Shown here in pieces: positions 17,686-27,415 of a stretch of 58,809 bases of DNA. Each line of letters begins with the position of its first letter. The stretch's first letter is position 1. Below the pieces are notes generated by a model, which was not told where the DNA came from, searched no databases, and was given only the letters and a program-made list of their open reading frames with translations. A program made the translations under genes and the position numbers. The stretch is from Oscillatoriaceae cyanobacterium M33_DOE_052 (lineage in GTDB: Bacteria; Cyanobacteriota; Cyanobacteriia; Cyanobacteriales; Laspinemataceae), in the NCBI GenBank assembly GCA_015296065.1, contig DVDU01000182.1, positions 1-58,809 on the forward strand. The letters run 5' to 3'.

Positions 17686-19197
17686 TTATGGGTTTAAGAT
17701 TTCTCGCTGGATGTCGATGCCAAGACCGAGGGCAACGCGGGTGCCATAGTCGGGGTCGGCTTTGTAAAAGTGGGGGATTTGCCGGAGTTTAATCTCGCGG
17801 TTAGCGGGTTTCATGGCATCTACAATGTTGTCGATGAGACGGGCTTTTTCATCGGCGGTGAGGACGCGGTATAAGTTACCGGCTTGGATGTAGTCGTTAT
17901 CGGTGCTATTTGGCGGGGTACGATCGGCCTTTCCAGACACCTCCAAAGGCGGCTCTGGGGATTCTGGGGCTTGTGTTGGTCCGCCAAAACTGTTAGGCTC
18001 GTAATTGACGCTGCTGCCGCCGTTATCGTCAAAACGCATCAAACCGTCCCGCTGGTAGTTGGCGGCTTTGGTGGCGTGGGGGCAGTTGATGGGGAGGGTG
18101 CCATAGTTGCCGCCGAGGCGATACCGCTGGGCATCGGGATAGGCAAATAGGCGTCCTTGGAGCATTTTATCAGGGGAAAACCCGATACCGGGGACGATGT
18201 TGGAGGGGGAAAATGCGACTTGCTCCACTTCGGCGAAGTAGTTTTCGGGGTTGCGGTTGAGGACAAGACGCCCGATCGGGATGCGGGGATAGTCTTTTTG
18301 CGGCCAGACTTTGGTCAAGTCGAAGGGGTCGAAACGGTAGTTAGCGGCTGCGGCTGGGGGCATAATTTGCACATAGACTTTCCAGGCGGGGAAGTTGCCC
18401 GACGCGATCGCGTTGAATAAATCCCGAGTAGCATGATCTGGGTCTTCTCCCGATACACGAGTCGCTTCTGCGCGAGTAAAATTCTCCACACCCTGTTCAC
18501 TGATGAAGTGATATTTAATCCAAACTCCCTGGTTTTCGGCATTCACCCACCCGAAAGTATGACTGCCATAACCGTTCATGTGGCGATAGGATTTGGGAGT
18601 GCCGCGATCGGAATAGAGAATCGTCACTTGATGCACCGATTCCGGCGTCAGAGAGAAGAAATCCCATACAGCATTCGGGTCTTTGCAATTCGTTTGCGGA
18701 TGGCGCTTTTGGGAGTGAATTAAATCGGGAAACTTGAGCGGGTCGCGGATAAAAAAAGTGGGCGTATTATTGCCCACAATATCATAATTACCCTCTTCGG
18801 TGTAGAATTTCACCGCAAACCCTCGCGGGTCACGGGCAGCATCCGCCGATCCCTTTTCCCCACCAACGGTGGAAAAGCGAACAAACACAGGCGTTTGTTT
18901 GCCCACTGTGGTTAAAAACTTGGCTTTTGTTGACGAAGTAACATCGGCGGTAAGTTCAAAATAGCCGTGAGCCCCGGCCCCTTTGGCGTGAACTACCCGT
19001 TCGGGAATCCGTTCCCGGTTGAAGTGCGCCAGTTTTTCTAATAGGTGAAAATCTTGGACTAATACTGGGCCTGAACTGCCAGCGGTGAGAGAGTTTTGAT
19101 TATCCCCTACAGGAATACCAAAAGTGGTAGTTAAGTTTTGGTTTTCGGTCATCTCTGCCTCAGAATGCTTCCGTTTTTCTGCCTGAGTGTAAGGCAT
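17686..19197 (-). CDS. Monofunctional heme catalase
   Basis: 503 residues. The catalytic His70 lies in [13 protein letters not shown], followed by [31 protein letters not shown] (Asn) and [17 protein letters not shown] with the heme-ligand Tyr. Length fits a small-subunit (clade 3) catalase that splits hydrogen peroxide. Starting at the internal ATG at 19152 (MTENQNL) is more likely, as GAGG lies 5 bases upstream of it while the first ATG has no ribosome site. It is monocistronic. Confidence 0.95.
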   Translation of the reverse strand: MPYTQAEKRKHSEAEMTENQNLTTTFGIPVGDNQNSLTAGSSGPVLVQDFHLLEKLAHFNRERIPERVVHAKGAGAHGYFELTADVTSSTKAKFLTTVGKQTPVFVRFSTVGGEKGSADAARDPRGFAVKFYTEEGNYDIVGNNTPTFFIRDPLKFPDLIHSQKRHPQTNCKDPNAVWDFFSLTPESVHQVTILYSDRGTPKSYRHMNGYGSHTFGWVNAENQGVWIKYHFISEQGVENFTRAEATRVSGEDPDHATRDLFNAIASGNFPAWKVYVQIMPPAAAANYRFDPFDLTKVWPQKDYPRIPIGRLVLNRNPENYFAEVEQVAFSPSNIVPGIGFSPDKMLQGRLFAYPDAQRYRLGGNYGTLPINCPHATKAANYQRDGLMRFDDNGGSSVNYEPNSFGGPTQAPESPEPPLEVSGKADRTPPNSTDNDYIQAGNLYRVLTADEKARLIDNIVDAMKPANREIKLRQIPHFYKADPDYGTRVALGLGIDIQREILNP

Positions 19198-20022
19198 TTA
19201 GGTAAATTACATCTTGGAGGGCTAACAAGTCAAGGGAGGATTATCCTTCTAGTTCACAGCAATTTTTTCCCCTGTAGTGGGCTGCTATTTGGGTTATGGG
19301 ATGGTTTGATGCCGTTTGGCTTGAGTCGCCCCACATATAACTTGCACAAAATAGCAGATATTTGGCGAATGAAAAGGGGTATCTGTTGCCGGTTTAAATT
19401 TAAATTAGATTACGGCTACCGCCGGGATGGGAGCAGCTCCTAGAGGGAATCTGGGGCTGTGGTGGTGTGGCGGAGGGTCACGATTCGCCACGGCTTGAGG
19501 TAAAGTAGGATATCGATTAGTGATAGGCTTCCTTCCGTCCGAGGAGGTATGGCAGGTGCGATGCTAGCGTGACGCAAGCGCGGGCGGCGTTCGTTGCGAC
19601 AACACTCTATCGGCTCTGGGGGTTGAGGATGATTCGCCTCGGGGGGTGCGAGGATACCGGGCTGGGTGCAGCAGCCAATAGCCAAAACAGAACAGTAGGA
19701 TAAAATTCCTGTCAAGATTGGTGGTAAATTAACATTGATATCCAGGTGAGAGTAGATTCAGGTAGAGGAGTTAGCGGTTTTGGGTTGGGATGGTTGGATG
19801 AGCGAGCAAGTTGAGCGGGGGTTGTGGTAGAGGGGGAAGCATTCCGCCTTGATGTTAATCATTTTTACAAGATAATTAATGGCGTTAAGTAACGCCGATC
19901 GACATCACATCATCCTGGGCAGAAAAATTGTGGCGAATCTAACCCTATAGCCCATCGGGGAAAAACTATTTGGGCTGAGGGCACGCCGAACCAACTGGAA
20001 TCAAGAATGCGTTTGGGGTTAT
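19198..20022. other. 825-bp intergenic region
   Basis: No gene is certain. A 91-codon minus-strand frame (19440-19715) begins like a lipoprotein signal (LSYCSVLAIGCC) but has no known family. A hairpin GGCGTT-AAGT-AACGCC lies near 19883-19898. The right part is the leader of the STAS-transferase gene. Confidence 0.4.
19440..19715 (-). CDS. Possible small lipoprotein-like hypothetical
   Basis: 91 codons. The N-terminus is hydrophobic with paired cysteines (VLAIGCCTQPG), which could be a lipobox, but the rest is Pro/Arg-rich with no recognisable fold. There is no clear ribosome site. It is listed only as a possibility; spurious translation is equally likely. Confidence 0.2.
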   Translation of the reverse strand: MTGILSYCSVLAIGCCTQPGILAPPEANHPQPPEPIECCRNERRPRLRHASIAPAIPPRTEGSLSLIDILLYLKPWRIVTLRHTTTAPDSL

Positions 20023-21054
20023 ATGATGGTCAATCCAACAACAGCCGAAAATTTTCCCGTTTCCTCAAGGGAGGGAACCGCGATCGTCCACTTACCACAC
20101 CGCGTCACCGTGATGGAGGCGGTGGCTTTCAAGCAGACTGTCACCAAACTGCTGGAAAACAATCCCCCTTGGCAGGAAATCATCCTTGATTTCCAGCAAA
20201 CCACTTTTATCGATAGCAGTGGCGTGGGGGCATTGGTTCACAATGTGAAAGCGGCGAAACGGCTAGACATTCCTTTGGGGCTGCAAAACGTGCAGCCCCA
20301 AGTGAAGGGAGTTTTATCCCTCACGGGACTGGAGCGAGCCTTAACCATTTTGCCGGACGCCCTCAATGTCAACCCAAGAGAAGACAAGGAAGAGGAAAAA
20401 ATCTTGGGGGAGCCAACGCCCCCCCTACCCCCCCTGCCAACCACTCATCCTTCGGTCCGCTCTGTGGCTAAACGGGGGGTAGATATCTTGGGGGCTATTG
20501 TAGGCTTAGGAATTACGGCAGTGTTGTTTCCGGCGATCGCGATCGCCATTAAACTCGACAGTCCCGGCCCGATTTTCTTCAGTCAAATCCGCTGTGGTTG
20601 GATGGGACGCTCATTTCGGATGTGGAAATTCCGCTCTATGTGCATCAACGCCGAAGCCATGAAATCTCAAGTAGAAAACCAAATCGTTGGCCCCCTGTTT
20701 AAAAATGAAAACGACCCCCGGGTAACCAGGGTCGGGCATTTCCTCCGCCGCCGGAGTTTGGACGAACTGCCCCAGTTCTGGAATGTACTTACTGGCGATA
20801 TGAGCCTCGTAGGCACCAGACCGGTTCTCCCGGACGAACTGGAAAAGTATGAAGTCCCCGAATGGCAGCGCCTGGATGTGAAACCGGGGATGACCGGGGA
20901 GTGGCAAGTCAATGGCCGCTCTAACGTGCGGAACTTTGAGGATGTGATCCGCTTGGACCTAAAATACCAGCAAAACTGGAGTTTCGTTTATGATTTAAAG
21001 CTAATCCTGAAAACCATTGGCATCCTGTTCCAGAAAAACACTGGGGCTTTTTAA
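20023..21054 (+). CDS. STAS domain fused to a polyprenyl-phosphate sugar-1-phosphate transferase
   Basis: 343 residues. Residues about 15-110 are a STAS (anti-sigma-antagonist) domain with the phosphorylation-site motif [13 protein letters not shown] (Ser65/66). After a Pro/Glu-rich linker, residues about 145-343 form a bacterial sugar transferase: a membrane helix ([20 protein letters not shown]), [52 protein letters not shown] and [14 protein letters not shown]. These enzymes start exopolysaccharide repeat units on a lipid carrier. Here the first step is physically joined to a partner-switching module, and the next genes encode its likely kinase and phosphatase. Confidence 0.93.
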   Translation: MMVNPTTAENFPVSSREGTAIVHLPHRVTVMEAVAFKQTVTKLLENNPPWQEIILDFQQTTFIDSSGVGALVHNVKAAKRLDIPLGLQNVQPQVKGVLSLTGLERALTILPDALNVNPREDKEEEKILGEPTPPLPPLPTTHPSVRSVAKRGVDILGAIVGLGITAVLFPAIAIAIKLDSPGPIFFSQIRCGWMGRSFRMWKFRSMCINAEAMKSQVENQIVGPLFKNENDPRVTRVGHFLRRRSLDELPQFWNVLTGDMSLVGTRPVLPDELEKYEVPEWQRLDVKPGMTGEWQVNGRSNVRNFEDVIRLDLKYQQNWSFVYDLKLILKTIGILFQKNTGAF

Positions 21055-21084
21055 ACGAGTATAACAAAAATCAGGAACTATGGC

Positions 21085-21645
21085 GTGATTAACCATCATT
21101 CATCGATTACTTTATATTGGGAAGTGTGTTATCAAAAAATAGGGAGCTGGTGGCAAAAGCTGATTTCCCGGCTCCGCAAACAATCAGCAATGCCAGAGCA
21201 ACCGCTGAAGCGATCGCGGATTCAGGTGGGCACCGACCTCAACGCTCTCGCCGAAGTCCTCCAGTGGTTTGAGCAATTCAACATCTCCCTAGTGCCTGGG
21301 GAAATTTGGTGGCAGTGTCAAACCGCCTTGGCGGAAGGCTTTACCAACGCTGTGCGTCACGCTCACCATAACTTGCCCCCAGAAACATCGATCGATATCG
21401 AGGTTGCGATCCTCCCCCATTGTCTGGAAATGCGGATCTGGGATGACGGTCAGCCGTTTGATTTAGAATCAAAACTGCAAGCCCTATCCCAACAAGTATT
21501 AGATCCCCTAGAAAAAGAAAATGGCAGGGGACTGATATTTATGCACCAGCTCACGGACGAAATTTCCTATACCCGTACTGAAGACCAGCGCAACTGCCTG
21601 TTAATGCGAAGAAACTTGCTGCGCCCCCTCCGGGGCGACAAATGA
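21085..21645 (+). CDS. RsbW/SpoIIAB-like serine kinase (HATPase_c anti-sigma type)
   Basis: 186 residues from GTG, or about 151 from ATG 21190. The GHKL ATPase motifs are visible: N box ALAEGFTNAVRHAH, G1 IWDDGQPFD, and G2 ENGRGLIFM. Members phosphorylate a serine on their STAS partner. It starts 30 bp after the STAS-transferase gene and 4 bp before the phosphatase gene, so the three form one operon. No sigma factor is present nearby. The likely target is one of the two STAS proteins of the locus. Confidence 0.88.
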   Translation: MINHHSSITLYWEVCYQKIGSWWQKLISRLRKQSAMPEQPLKRSRIQVGTDLNALAEVLQWFEQFNISLVPGEIWWQCQTALAEGFTNAVRHAHHNLPPETSIDIEVAILPHCLEMRIWDDGQPFDLESKLQALSQQVLDPLEKENGRGLIFMHQLTDEISYTRTEDQRNCLLMRRNLLRPLRGDK

Positions 21646-21649
21646 TTCA

Positions 21650-23818
21650 ATGAGGAAACCCTTTCCTAATTACGATGACATCCGGTCTTGGCTACGGGCG
21701 ATCGTCCTTCTGGCCTCGGTTTGCACTGGCGCTGTTGCCCGACTGTGCGGCATTTTAGCGCGCCTGCGCCACCCAAAAACCCATTCCGCGCCGCCGCCAA
21801 GACAGGAGCCTGGGAGAGGTGACCTCTGTTCCTGCCGCCAAAATTCTGGCCATATCCGCCCTCTATTCCCCGAGGCGAATGGCCAAAAGCCACCACCAGA
21901 AACATCCAGGCAAAAATATGGCAATGGCGATGGCTACTACCGAAATCCTAGTCGGGTGGGCAATACCCACTCTACCGAAAACCTAGTCAAGAAGCCGATA
22001 CCGCCAAAAGTGGAGCCGGAATTGTTACAACTTGCCCACGATTTGATTGCCATCTTCAGCCTCCCAGAAGCCCGCTTGCTCCATGCCAACGATGCTTGGC
22101 TGGAAACTCTGGGGCAAACATCCCCCGGTACGGGCTTCCAGCTTGGTTGGGGCGATATCCTCCATAGCAACTGTCCCCCGACGGGACGGGAAATCCCTGC
22201 TGCTGTGGCGAGAGGACAAACTTTTTCAGACATCGAGCTGGTGTTGGTCGCCACCAGTCTAGCTCCCATTTGGGTTCGAGGGAAGGTTATCTCCTATCAG
22301 GAGAATGGGACTCACTACATGGCGGCAATTTTCCGCAATGTCAGCGCCGAAAAGCAACTGGCGGCCAAATACCAGCAAATTTTTGAACAGGCTACAGAAG
22401 GTATATTTGAAGCCAGCCTCGGCGGTGATTTCCTCTGTGTCAACCCAGCTCTGGCCGGGATTTACGGTTACGACACTGCCGCAGAATTTCTCGCGGATAT
22501 TCGTAATGCCAGCCAACTTTATGCAGAAATCCCGCACTGGCAAGATTGCTTACCGATATTGGAAAGCACTGGGGAACTCAGCCGGGAAGTGAAGGTGAAG
22601 CGTCGCGGCGGGCATACTATGTGGGTATTGGAAAAGCTGCAATTACAGCGAGACAATTTTGGCCGCCCAGCCGGGGTACAGGGTTTTGTCCAAGATATCA
22701 CCACTCGCCGTCAGGCAGAGGCGACCCTCGCGGTGGCGAAAGAGCAGTTACAGGCAGTATTGGACGCGGTGCCTGGTACGGTGTCTTTGATTAGCTCGGA
22801 TTTTCGTTATTTGGGGGTGAACCGCCACCTCGCCGCTACTTATAATTTGCCCCTGGATTTTTTTGTGGGACGGGAAGTGGGTTTCCGCCAGTCGGCTTTC
22901 GGCCAATTTGTGCGGGAGTTTTTCGCCAACGCGGCGGAAGAGGCTGCCCAGGAAATCGATACAGAAATTAATGGCAGTTTCCGCAGCGATTTGGTGATTG
23001 CAAAAAAGTGGCTCGATAGCGAAGCGGCGGTGTTTGTGGGGATAGATATTACGGAACGCAAGCGCGCTGAAGCGGCTCTGCGCCAAGAACTGGCGGAAGC
23101 GGCGGAGTATGTGCGTAGTTTGTTGCCCGCTCCCATTTCGGAACCGATCGCGATCGACTCCCGGTTTATCCCCTCGCAGCAGCTCGGTGGCGATGGGTTT
23201 GACTACTACTGGCTGGATGAGGACCACTTGGCGATTTATTTGCTGGACGTATCGGGGCACGGTTCCCGCGCTGCTTTGTTGTCGGTTTCTGTTCTCAATT
23301 TCCTGCGATCGCGCTTCCTCCCAGACACCAACTTTTACCAGCCAGAGCGGGTTTTGAGCGCCCTCAACCAAATCATCCAAATGGAACGCCAGCGCAATAT
23401 GTATTTCACCATTTGGTATGGGGTTTATAACCAGCGCACCCGCGAGCTGGTTTATGCTAGCGCTGGTCATCCCCCCGCCGTTTTACTCTCCCACTCCCCC
23501 GAGGGCATCGAAGCCAAACTGCTTAAAACCAGCGGTTGTCTGCCGATCGGCATGTTTCCCACTGCCCAATACACCCGCGATTCTTCCCAAATTCAACCCC
23601 AGAGTACCCTCTATATCTTCAGCGATGGCATTTATGAAATCCGCCAACCCGACGGCACCATCTGGGACCTAGAGGACTTCCTCAACTTGTTGGCCAACTG
23701 CCACCGCCACGGTGACGACTTCAGCCTCGAACGAGTCTTGCAAGCAGTGCGCACCGTCAATACCAAAGACACCTTCGATGATGATGTTTCTCTCCTGCAA
23801 ATAAATTTTACTCCTTAA
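21650..23818 (+). CDS. PAS-containing SpoIIE-type (PP2C) phosphatase
   Basis: 722 residues. A hydrophobic stretch at about 17-36 may be a membrane anchor; then comes a low-complexity linker, and three PAS-like sensor domains (about 125-235, 240-355, 365-480; the second has EGIFEASLGGDFLCVNPALAGIYG split over its core). The C-terminal phosphatase carries QQLGGDGFDYYW, LLDVSGHGSRAALLS, YASAGHPPAVLL, IFSDGIYEI and FDDDVSLL, so the metal-binding aspartates are there. In partner switching this enzyme removes phosphate from the STAS protein in response to its sensor domains. Confidence 0.92.
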   Translation: MRKPFPNYDDIRSWLRAIVLLASVCTGAVARLCGILARLRHPKTHSAPPPRQEPGRGDLCSCRQNSGHIRPLFPEANGQKPPPETSRQKYGNGDGYYRNPSRVGNTHSTENLVKKPIPPKVEPELLQLAHDLIAIFSLPEARLLHANDAWLETLGQTSPGTGFQLGWGDILHSNCPPTGREIPAAVARGQTFSDIELVLVATSLAPIWVRGKVISYQENGTHYMAAIFRNVSAEKQLAAKYQQIFEQATEGIFEASLGGDFLCVNPALAGIYGYDTAAEFLADIRNASQLYAEIPHWQDCLPILESTGELSREVKVKRRGGHTMWVLEKLQLQRDNFGRPAGVQGFVQDITTRRQAEATLAVAKEQLQAVLDAVPGTVSLISSDFRYLGVNRHLAATYNLPLDFFVGREVGFRQSAFGQFVREFFANAAEEAAQEIDTEINGSFRSDLVIAKKWLDSEAAVFVGIDITERKRAEAALRQELAEAAEYVRSLLPAPISEPIAIDSRFIPSQQLGGDGFDYYWLDEDHLAIYLLDVSGHGSRAALLSVSVLNFLRSRFLPDTNFYQPERVLSALNQIIQMERQRNMYFTIWYGVYNQRTRELVYASAGHPPAVLLSHSPEGIEAKLLKTSGCLPIGMFPTAQYTRDSSQIQPQSTLYIFSDGIYEIRQPDGTIWDLEDFLNLLANCHRHGDDFSLERVLQAVRTVNTKDTFDDDVSLLQINFTP

Positions 23819-23914
23819 CCTCATCCTCAAGCCCATCAGATAGCTCCCCTGACCGATCGGTTCGGGCGACTGCATCGCCGCCCACCTCCTAGCTGCTACC
23901 AGTCCCATTTGGGT

Positions 23915-24235
23915 TTAAGTCAAAACCTTGATTTTGAACTGTTCTTGATTATCGAAAATCTCGATCACCTTATCCAAACCCGCCAGTTCAAACAGCATCC
24001 TCACCTGATGGTTCAACCCACATACAAATATCTTCTGTCCCGCTGATTGCACCGTTTTAATCGCTAGCACCACCGCTCCCAACCCTGAACTATCCATAAA
24101 GGTCACATCCTTAAAATCAATTAAAACCAGGTTCGCACCCGCCGCTAAGGAGTTGTTAATCTCTTGATGGAACTGCCCGGACTTGGTGCGATCGAGGAGA
24201 CCAAAAGGCTGAATGACTTTAAATACAGAACTCAT
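23915..24235 (-). CDS. Stand-alone STAS-domain anti-sigma-factor antagonist
   Basis: 106 residues from ATG 24235 (MSSVFKVIQPFGLLD); an upstream in-frame ATG at 24283 adds non-conserved residues. The phosphorylation site is in VTFMDSSGLGAVVLA. It is convergent to the phosphatase gene and 96 bp from it. It probably competes with, or relays to, the STAS-transferase fusion for the kinase and phosphatase. In Nostoc a similar kinase/phosphatase/STAS trio (HmpW/U/V) controls motility and polysaccharide. Confidence 0.9.
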   Translation of the reverse strand: MSSVFKVIQPFGLLDRTKSGQFHQEINNSLAAGANLVLIDFKDVTFMDSSGLGAVVLAIKTVQSAGQKIFVCGLNHQVRMLFELAGLDKVIEIFDNQEQFKIKVLT

Positions 24236-24750
24236 CTTGTTGACTCGCCAGTTAACGCTACAAACCAAATTTACTGCACTCACCCGTCACACATCCAATG
24301 CGTGCCAAAATTATCTTAACTTGCTCTGACCCCACTCCCATCAATTCAACCCAAAATTCTGGGAGAATAAATTGCGGATAAGTAACATGATATGACATGG
24401 CACCGAGTTTCTCTCCCCCCATTGGGATGATCCCTTGATTGGCAAAACCCTTCAACTGCCCAGAGGAGATGGGGATTATCCCCACCAGCATCCCGATCGG
24501 CCCAAAGCCCCAAGCAAGTGTCTCACCATTCTCTTGTTTCCAGATGAGCATGATGTATATTTACCGCCTTCTGCAACAGCCAATCATGGCATTTTTACCG
24601 CCCAATTATGTAAATTTTTATGTCAGCCATCAACCCTAGTGACAGCTATATAATATAATAATATATTGTGCCTCGTTTTTGCCTCAAATTCCCGGAAAAA
24701 TCTGTGGCCAAGGCAGGACAAATACGTTATCATGTTGCTACCTAGTTTAT
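24236..24750. other. Intergenic region upstream of the STAS gene
   Basis: Reading frames of 66-97 codons on both strands overlap one another here (24258-24653) and none has a ribosome site or known family. It holds the leader of the STAS gene on the minus side and, near 24650, an AT-rich TATAATATAATAATATATTG stretch that could be the promoter of the truncated ATPase gene at 24751. Confidence 0.4.
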
Positions 24751-24831
24751 ATGCTAAAAAAAGTCACGATTAAAGGTTACAAGTCAATTAAAGAAGCCGA
24801 GTTTAACCTGGGCAATATCAACATTTTATAG
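24751..24831 (+). pseudogene. N-terminal stub of an AAA/RecF-type ATPase, cut by a miniature element
   Basis: The 26 codons read MLKKVTIKGYKSIKEAEFNL then GNINIL and stop at TAG. This is the characteristic start of SMC/RecF-like AAA ATPases (as in Gabija-type or OLD-like proteins), normally followed at once by the Walker A motif (GANGAGKS). Here the stop is formed by the TATAG end of miniature element family A at 24827. No downstream part of the ATPase remains on the other side. Confidence 0.75.
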
Positions 24832-24977
24832 TCATTTCAATAAAAAAAATAGTTTTTTGGTTAAACCCCGACCCAATTGTGCCCTCTATTCCCCAACCCC
24901 TCTCCCCCCCTGGTCGAAAGGGGTTGGGGAATAGAGGGCATCAAGAGAGTATCTCATTGTTATTTGAAATAAATATA
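24827..24977. mobile_element. Miniature inverted-repeat element, family A, copy 2
   Basis: 151 bp. The left end is TATAGTCATTTCAAT, and the right end, inverted, is TATATTTATTTCAAATAA. The inside has ATAGTTTTTTGGTTAAACCCC as in copy 3, and CCCCAACCCC...GGGGTTGGGG with GCCCTCTATTC / GAATAGAGGGC arms that form a long hairpin. It truncates the ATPase gene at 24751. Confidence 0.75.
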
Positions 24978-25006
24978 ATTTTCAATTCACCCGGATCAGG
25001 TGTAAA

Positions 25007-25933
25007 TCAAAAATTGGCTGATTGGATTTGGCTCATATGATTGGTGAGTATTTCTACTTGGTGGTGCAAATCTTTTAGCTCATCAATATGTCCTACTGTT
25101 TGCTCAAACTCAGTCCCATCACTGTAAATTACATGGTAAATGTAACTGGATTGGGGATTATCCATTTGAAAACTGGGGTTTTCGAGAAATTTTGTCACTT
25201 TCGGCAATTCCTCGAATACGATAGGTGCGGATTGATGGCACAGAATTAGCCGGATTTCCTGGGGAAGGGCACTGAGTTTTCCCCGAACTCTATCCGTGTA
25301 TGATGTGACGGCAGCTTTCCCAACAAAATTCACTAAAGTGGCGGCTACTGCTTGGCAATTTTCTGGGGTAAAATTTACTTCAAACTCTGAGGCAATTCGT
25401 TGTTTTTCAGCTTCCGAGGCTTTGTCAGGATAATCCATTACCAAGCCGTGGCTGGAAAATGCCGCCAAAATCTTGTCTTTGGGAATGTAAAATAAGTCAA
25501 TATCTCGAGTTTTCACTAGCTCGCGGGCAGGTTGAGTGAAATCTCCAGCGGAGACGATACCCAAGAAACGTGCCGTGGGATAGGCTGTGCGCATGGGTAA
25601 TAGCTTACCACTGTCGTCTCTAGCTTTATCTTTTGAATGTCGGGCACCCCGCCGCCAAAAACACTCGATAAATGCCACGGGAATCCCAATTTTGTTGGTT
25701 GTGCCCTCAAGTTCGAGAACAAAATCGAAATCCACTGAGTTTCCCTCTTCATCCTTCCAGGTGAGTTTATCCCCCCTGACGGTGCGATCGATAAATCGAT
25801 TGTGCAAAAATAATGCCAATCTATCTGCCACCTCTTCCAATAGAGGCAAAACCCAATATTCTTCAAACCAATCTCCTATCAACTGGCCGATTTTGTGGCC
25901 AGCAGATGATGTTTCTGTTGATTGTTGAGCCAT
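25007..25933 (-). CDS. Probable type II restriction endonuclease (partner of the adjacent methyltransferase)
   Basis: 308 residues with no family I recognise with certainty. A possible PD-(D/E)xK-like core is VDFDFVLELEG followed by GIPVAFIECFWRRG near residues 67-95, where Asp and Glu could bind metal but the usual lysine is not obvious. The gene begins 15 bp after the methyltransferase gene ends, the normal order for a restriction-modification operon. The role is inferred mostly from that context. Confidence 0.6.
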   Translation of the reverse strand: MAQQSTETSSAGHKIGQLIGDWFEEYWVLPLLEEVADRLALFLHNRFIDRTVRGDKLTWKDEEGNSVDFDFVLELEGTTNKIGIPVAFIECFWRRGARHSKDKARDDSGKLLPMRTAYPTARFLGIVSAGDFTQPARELVKTRDIDLFYIPKDKILAAFSSHGLVMDYPDKASEAEKQRIASEFEVNFTPENCQAVAATLVNFVGKAAVTSYTDRVRGKLSALPQEIRLILCHQSAPIVFEELPKVTKFLENPSFQMDNPQSSYIYHVIYSDGTEFEQTVGHIDELKDLHHQVEILTNHMSQIQSANF

Positions 25934-25948
25934 ATTTCCTTGATTCCT

Positions 25949-27250
25949 TTATCCGCTTATCCAAAGAATGCCCTCTTGTAAGGGGACGCGGTGTTTGCGA
26001 TTTTTCCACTTGGTATTGCGATCGCGCAGTTTAGTATAGTCATAGCTTTTAAACCCAGCAGCGATCGCCAGTTCTCCCAACCACTTATCCACTGGGATAT
26101 AGACACCATAGGGGGCAGAGTCTCCCACAACCCAGCATATTTTAGCATCAGATTTGCATACCCGTCGCAGGGATATCCACACTTTGGCCATATCTGCAAA
26201 ATATGCCGCAATCATCGTATGATAATGTTTCTTGCCCCCGTGGGATTCTCTCTCTGTAGCCAGTTGATAGCAAGCGGACGTGATTTCTTGTCGAATAGGT
26301 TCTAGTTCGGGACGAGTGAGAATTTCTGCCAATTCTATTTGGTCTTTAGCGGCGTGTTGGGAGCAGGAAACAATTAAATGCTTTCTGACGGATTCATGTA
26401 AATCTTTCCACGATTGCACTTCTCCCCAAAATGACATCTCTAAGCGGGTGGCGTCAGCATAATCATAGTTATTGGCATAGGGGGGCGAAGCGATTACCGC
26501 ATCAATGGTGTTGCTAGCTATTTTAGCACAGTTTCTGGCATCGCCGCTAATTATTTTACTTAGATTTGCTGATGATTCATTTTGCATCCATACCATATCC
26601 CGTTGCATCATGTTAATTTGGGATTGAAATGCGGCAAAAGGTTCGGCTACATTGGTTTTGTTTTGATTCGGGAGAATGTACTGCCATTGGGCTGTCTTAG
26701 CAGAAGCCGTGGGACGTAGTATGGCAGTAATGGCTAACCATGTGAGGTCTGATGCGGGGCGGTTATCCGCTGTGGCGCTATAGGCGATTTTTAATTTAGT
26801 TAGCTGGTGGATATTTTGGGGTGAAAAGCACTTTTTGATTAATTCGGGATAATCATCTATGGCAACATCATTTAACTTAAGTGCTGTTTCTTGCACTGTC
26901 TTAGCTCTGGCGATAAAATCAGATTGGGATGAATGCCAAAGGAGTTTTGATTGTGCAATGCGGGCGACAAAGGGATGGGCTTCAATACCAATACTAGGTA
27001 TCCCACATTTATCGGCGGCTAATAGGGTGGTGGCTCCGCCTGCAAAGGGGTCTAGTATCGTGCTAGACTCATCCAGTTGCCAATCTTTTAAGATGCTTTC
27101 TACCCATTGGGCGGAAAATCCCGCTGAGTAGCGAAACCAACGATGCACTGGGAGTTTGATGTTATCAACAAACGTGCCAGACCGATGGTTTGGTTGGTAA
27201 GTGGTGTCAAATTGGGCAGTGGGAAATAGTTGTAATTGCTTACCGTTCAT
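25949..27250 (-). CDS. DNA adenine/cytosine-N4 methyltransferase
   Basis: 433 residues. Motif I is ILDPFAGGATTLLAA (about 65-79), binding S-adenosylmethionine. The catalytic motif IV is VIASPPYANNYDY (about 254-266); an SPPY tetrad is common in N4-cytosine enzymes but is also seen in N6-adenine enzymes. Motif I precedes motif IV with about 190 residues between, so the target-recognition region probably lies in the middle. The specificity cannot be read from sequence. It forms an operon with the putative endonuclease gene. Confidence 0.88.
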   Translation of the reverse strand: MNGKQLQLFPTAQFDTTYQPNHRSGTFVDNIKLPVHRWFRYSAGFSAQWVESILKDWQLDESSTILDPFAGGATTLLAADKCGIPSIGIEAHPFVARIAQSKLLWHSSQSDFIARAKTVQETALKLNDVAIDDYPELIKKCFSPQNIHQLTKLKIAYSATADNRPASDLTWLAITAILRPTASAKTAQWQYILPNQNKTNVAEPFAAFQSQINMMQRDMVWMQNESSANLSKIISGDARNCAKIASNTIDAVIASPPYANNYDYADATRLEMSFWGEVQSWKDLHESVRKHLIVSCSQHAAKDQIELAEILTRPELEPIRQEITSACYQLATERESHGGKKHYHTMIAAYFADMAKVWISLRRVCKSDAKICWVVGDSAPYGVYIPVDKWLGELAIAAGFKSYDYTKLRDRNTKWKNRKHRVPLQEGILWISG

Positions 27251-27309
27251 TAATTGTGTTTTTGCTTATGGTTGATGGTGGTTCGCGGTTGTTTACCGCG
27301 AACTATCAA

Positions 27310-27396
27310 TCTAAAGCCCTACTACGAACCTCGGATAGAGGGCTGAAGCCCAACTACGAACCTCGGATAGAGGGCTGAAGCCCAACTACGAACCTT
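27310..27396. repeat. 32-bp tandem repeat with AGGGCTGAAGCCC hairpins
   Basis: Two exact 32-bp units (27321-27352 and 27353-27384) plus a partial third, each starting ACTACGAACCTCGG and containing an AGGGCTGAAGCCC near-palindrome. They sit between the methyltransferase gene and raf1. Related arrays are at 50953-51105 and 54979-55075. Confidence 0.85.
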
Positions 27397-27415
27397 ATTC
27401 GGATAAAGTAGCGTC

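Noticed and set aside
24258-24653. Overlapping 66-97 codon frames on both strands
   Set aside because: No family resemblance or ribosome site, and they contradict one another; the interval is more likely the STAS gene leader.
27310-27396. Short tandem repeat considered as a CRISPR array
   Set aside because: Units are contiguous 32-bp copies without unique spacers, and no cas genes are present.
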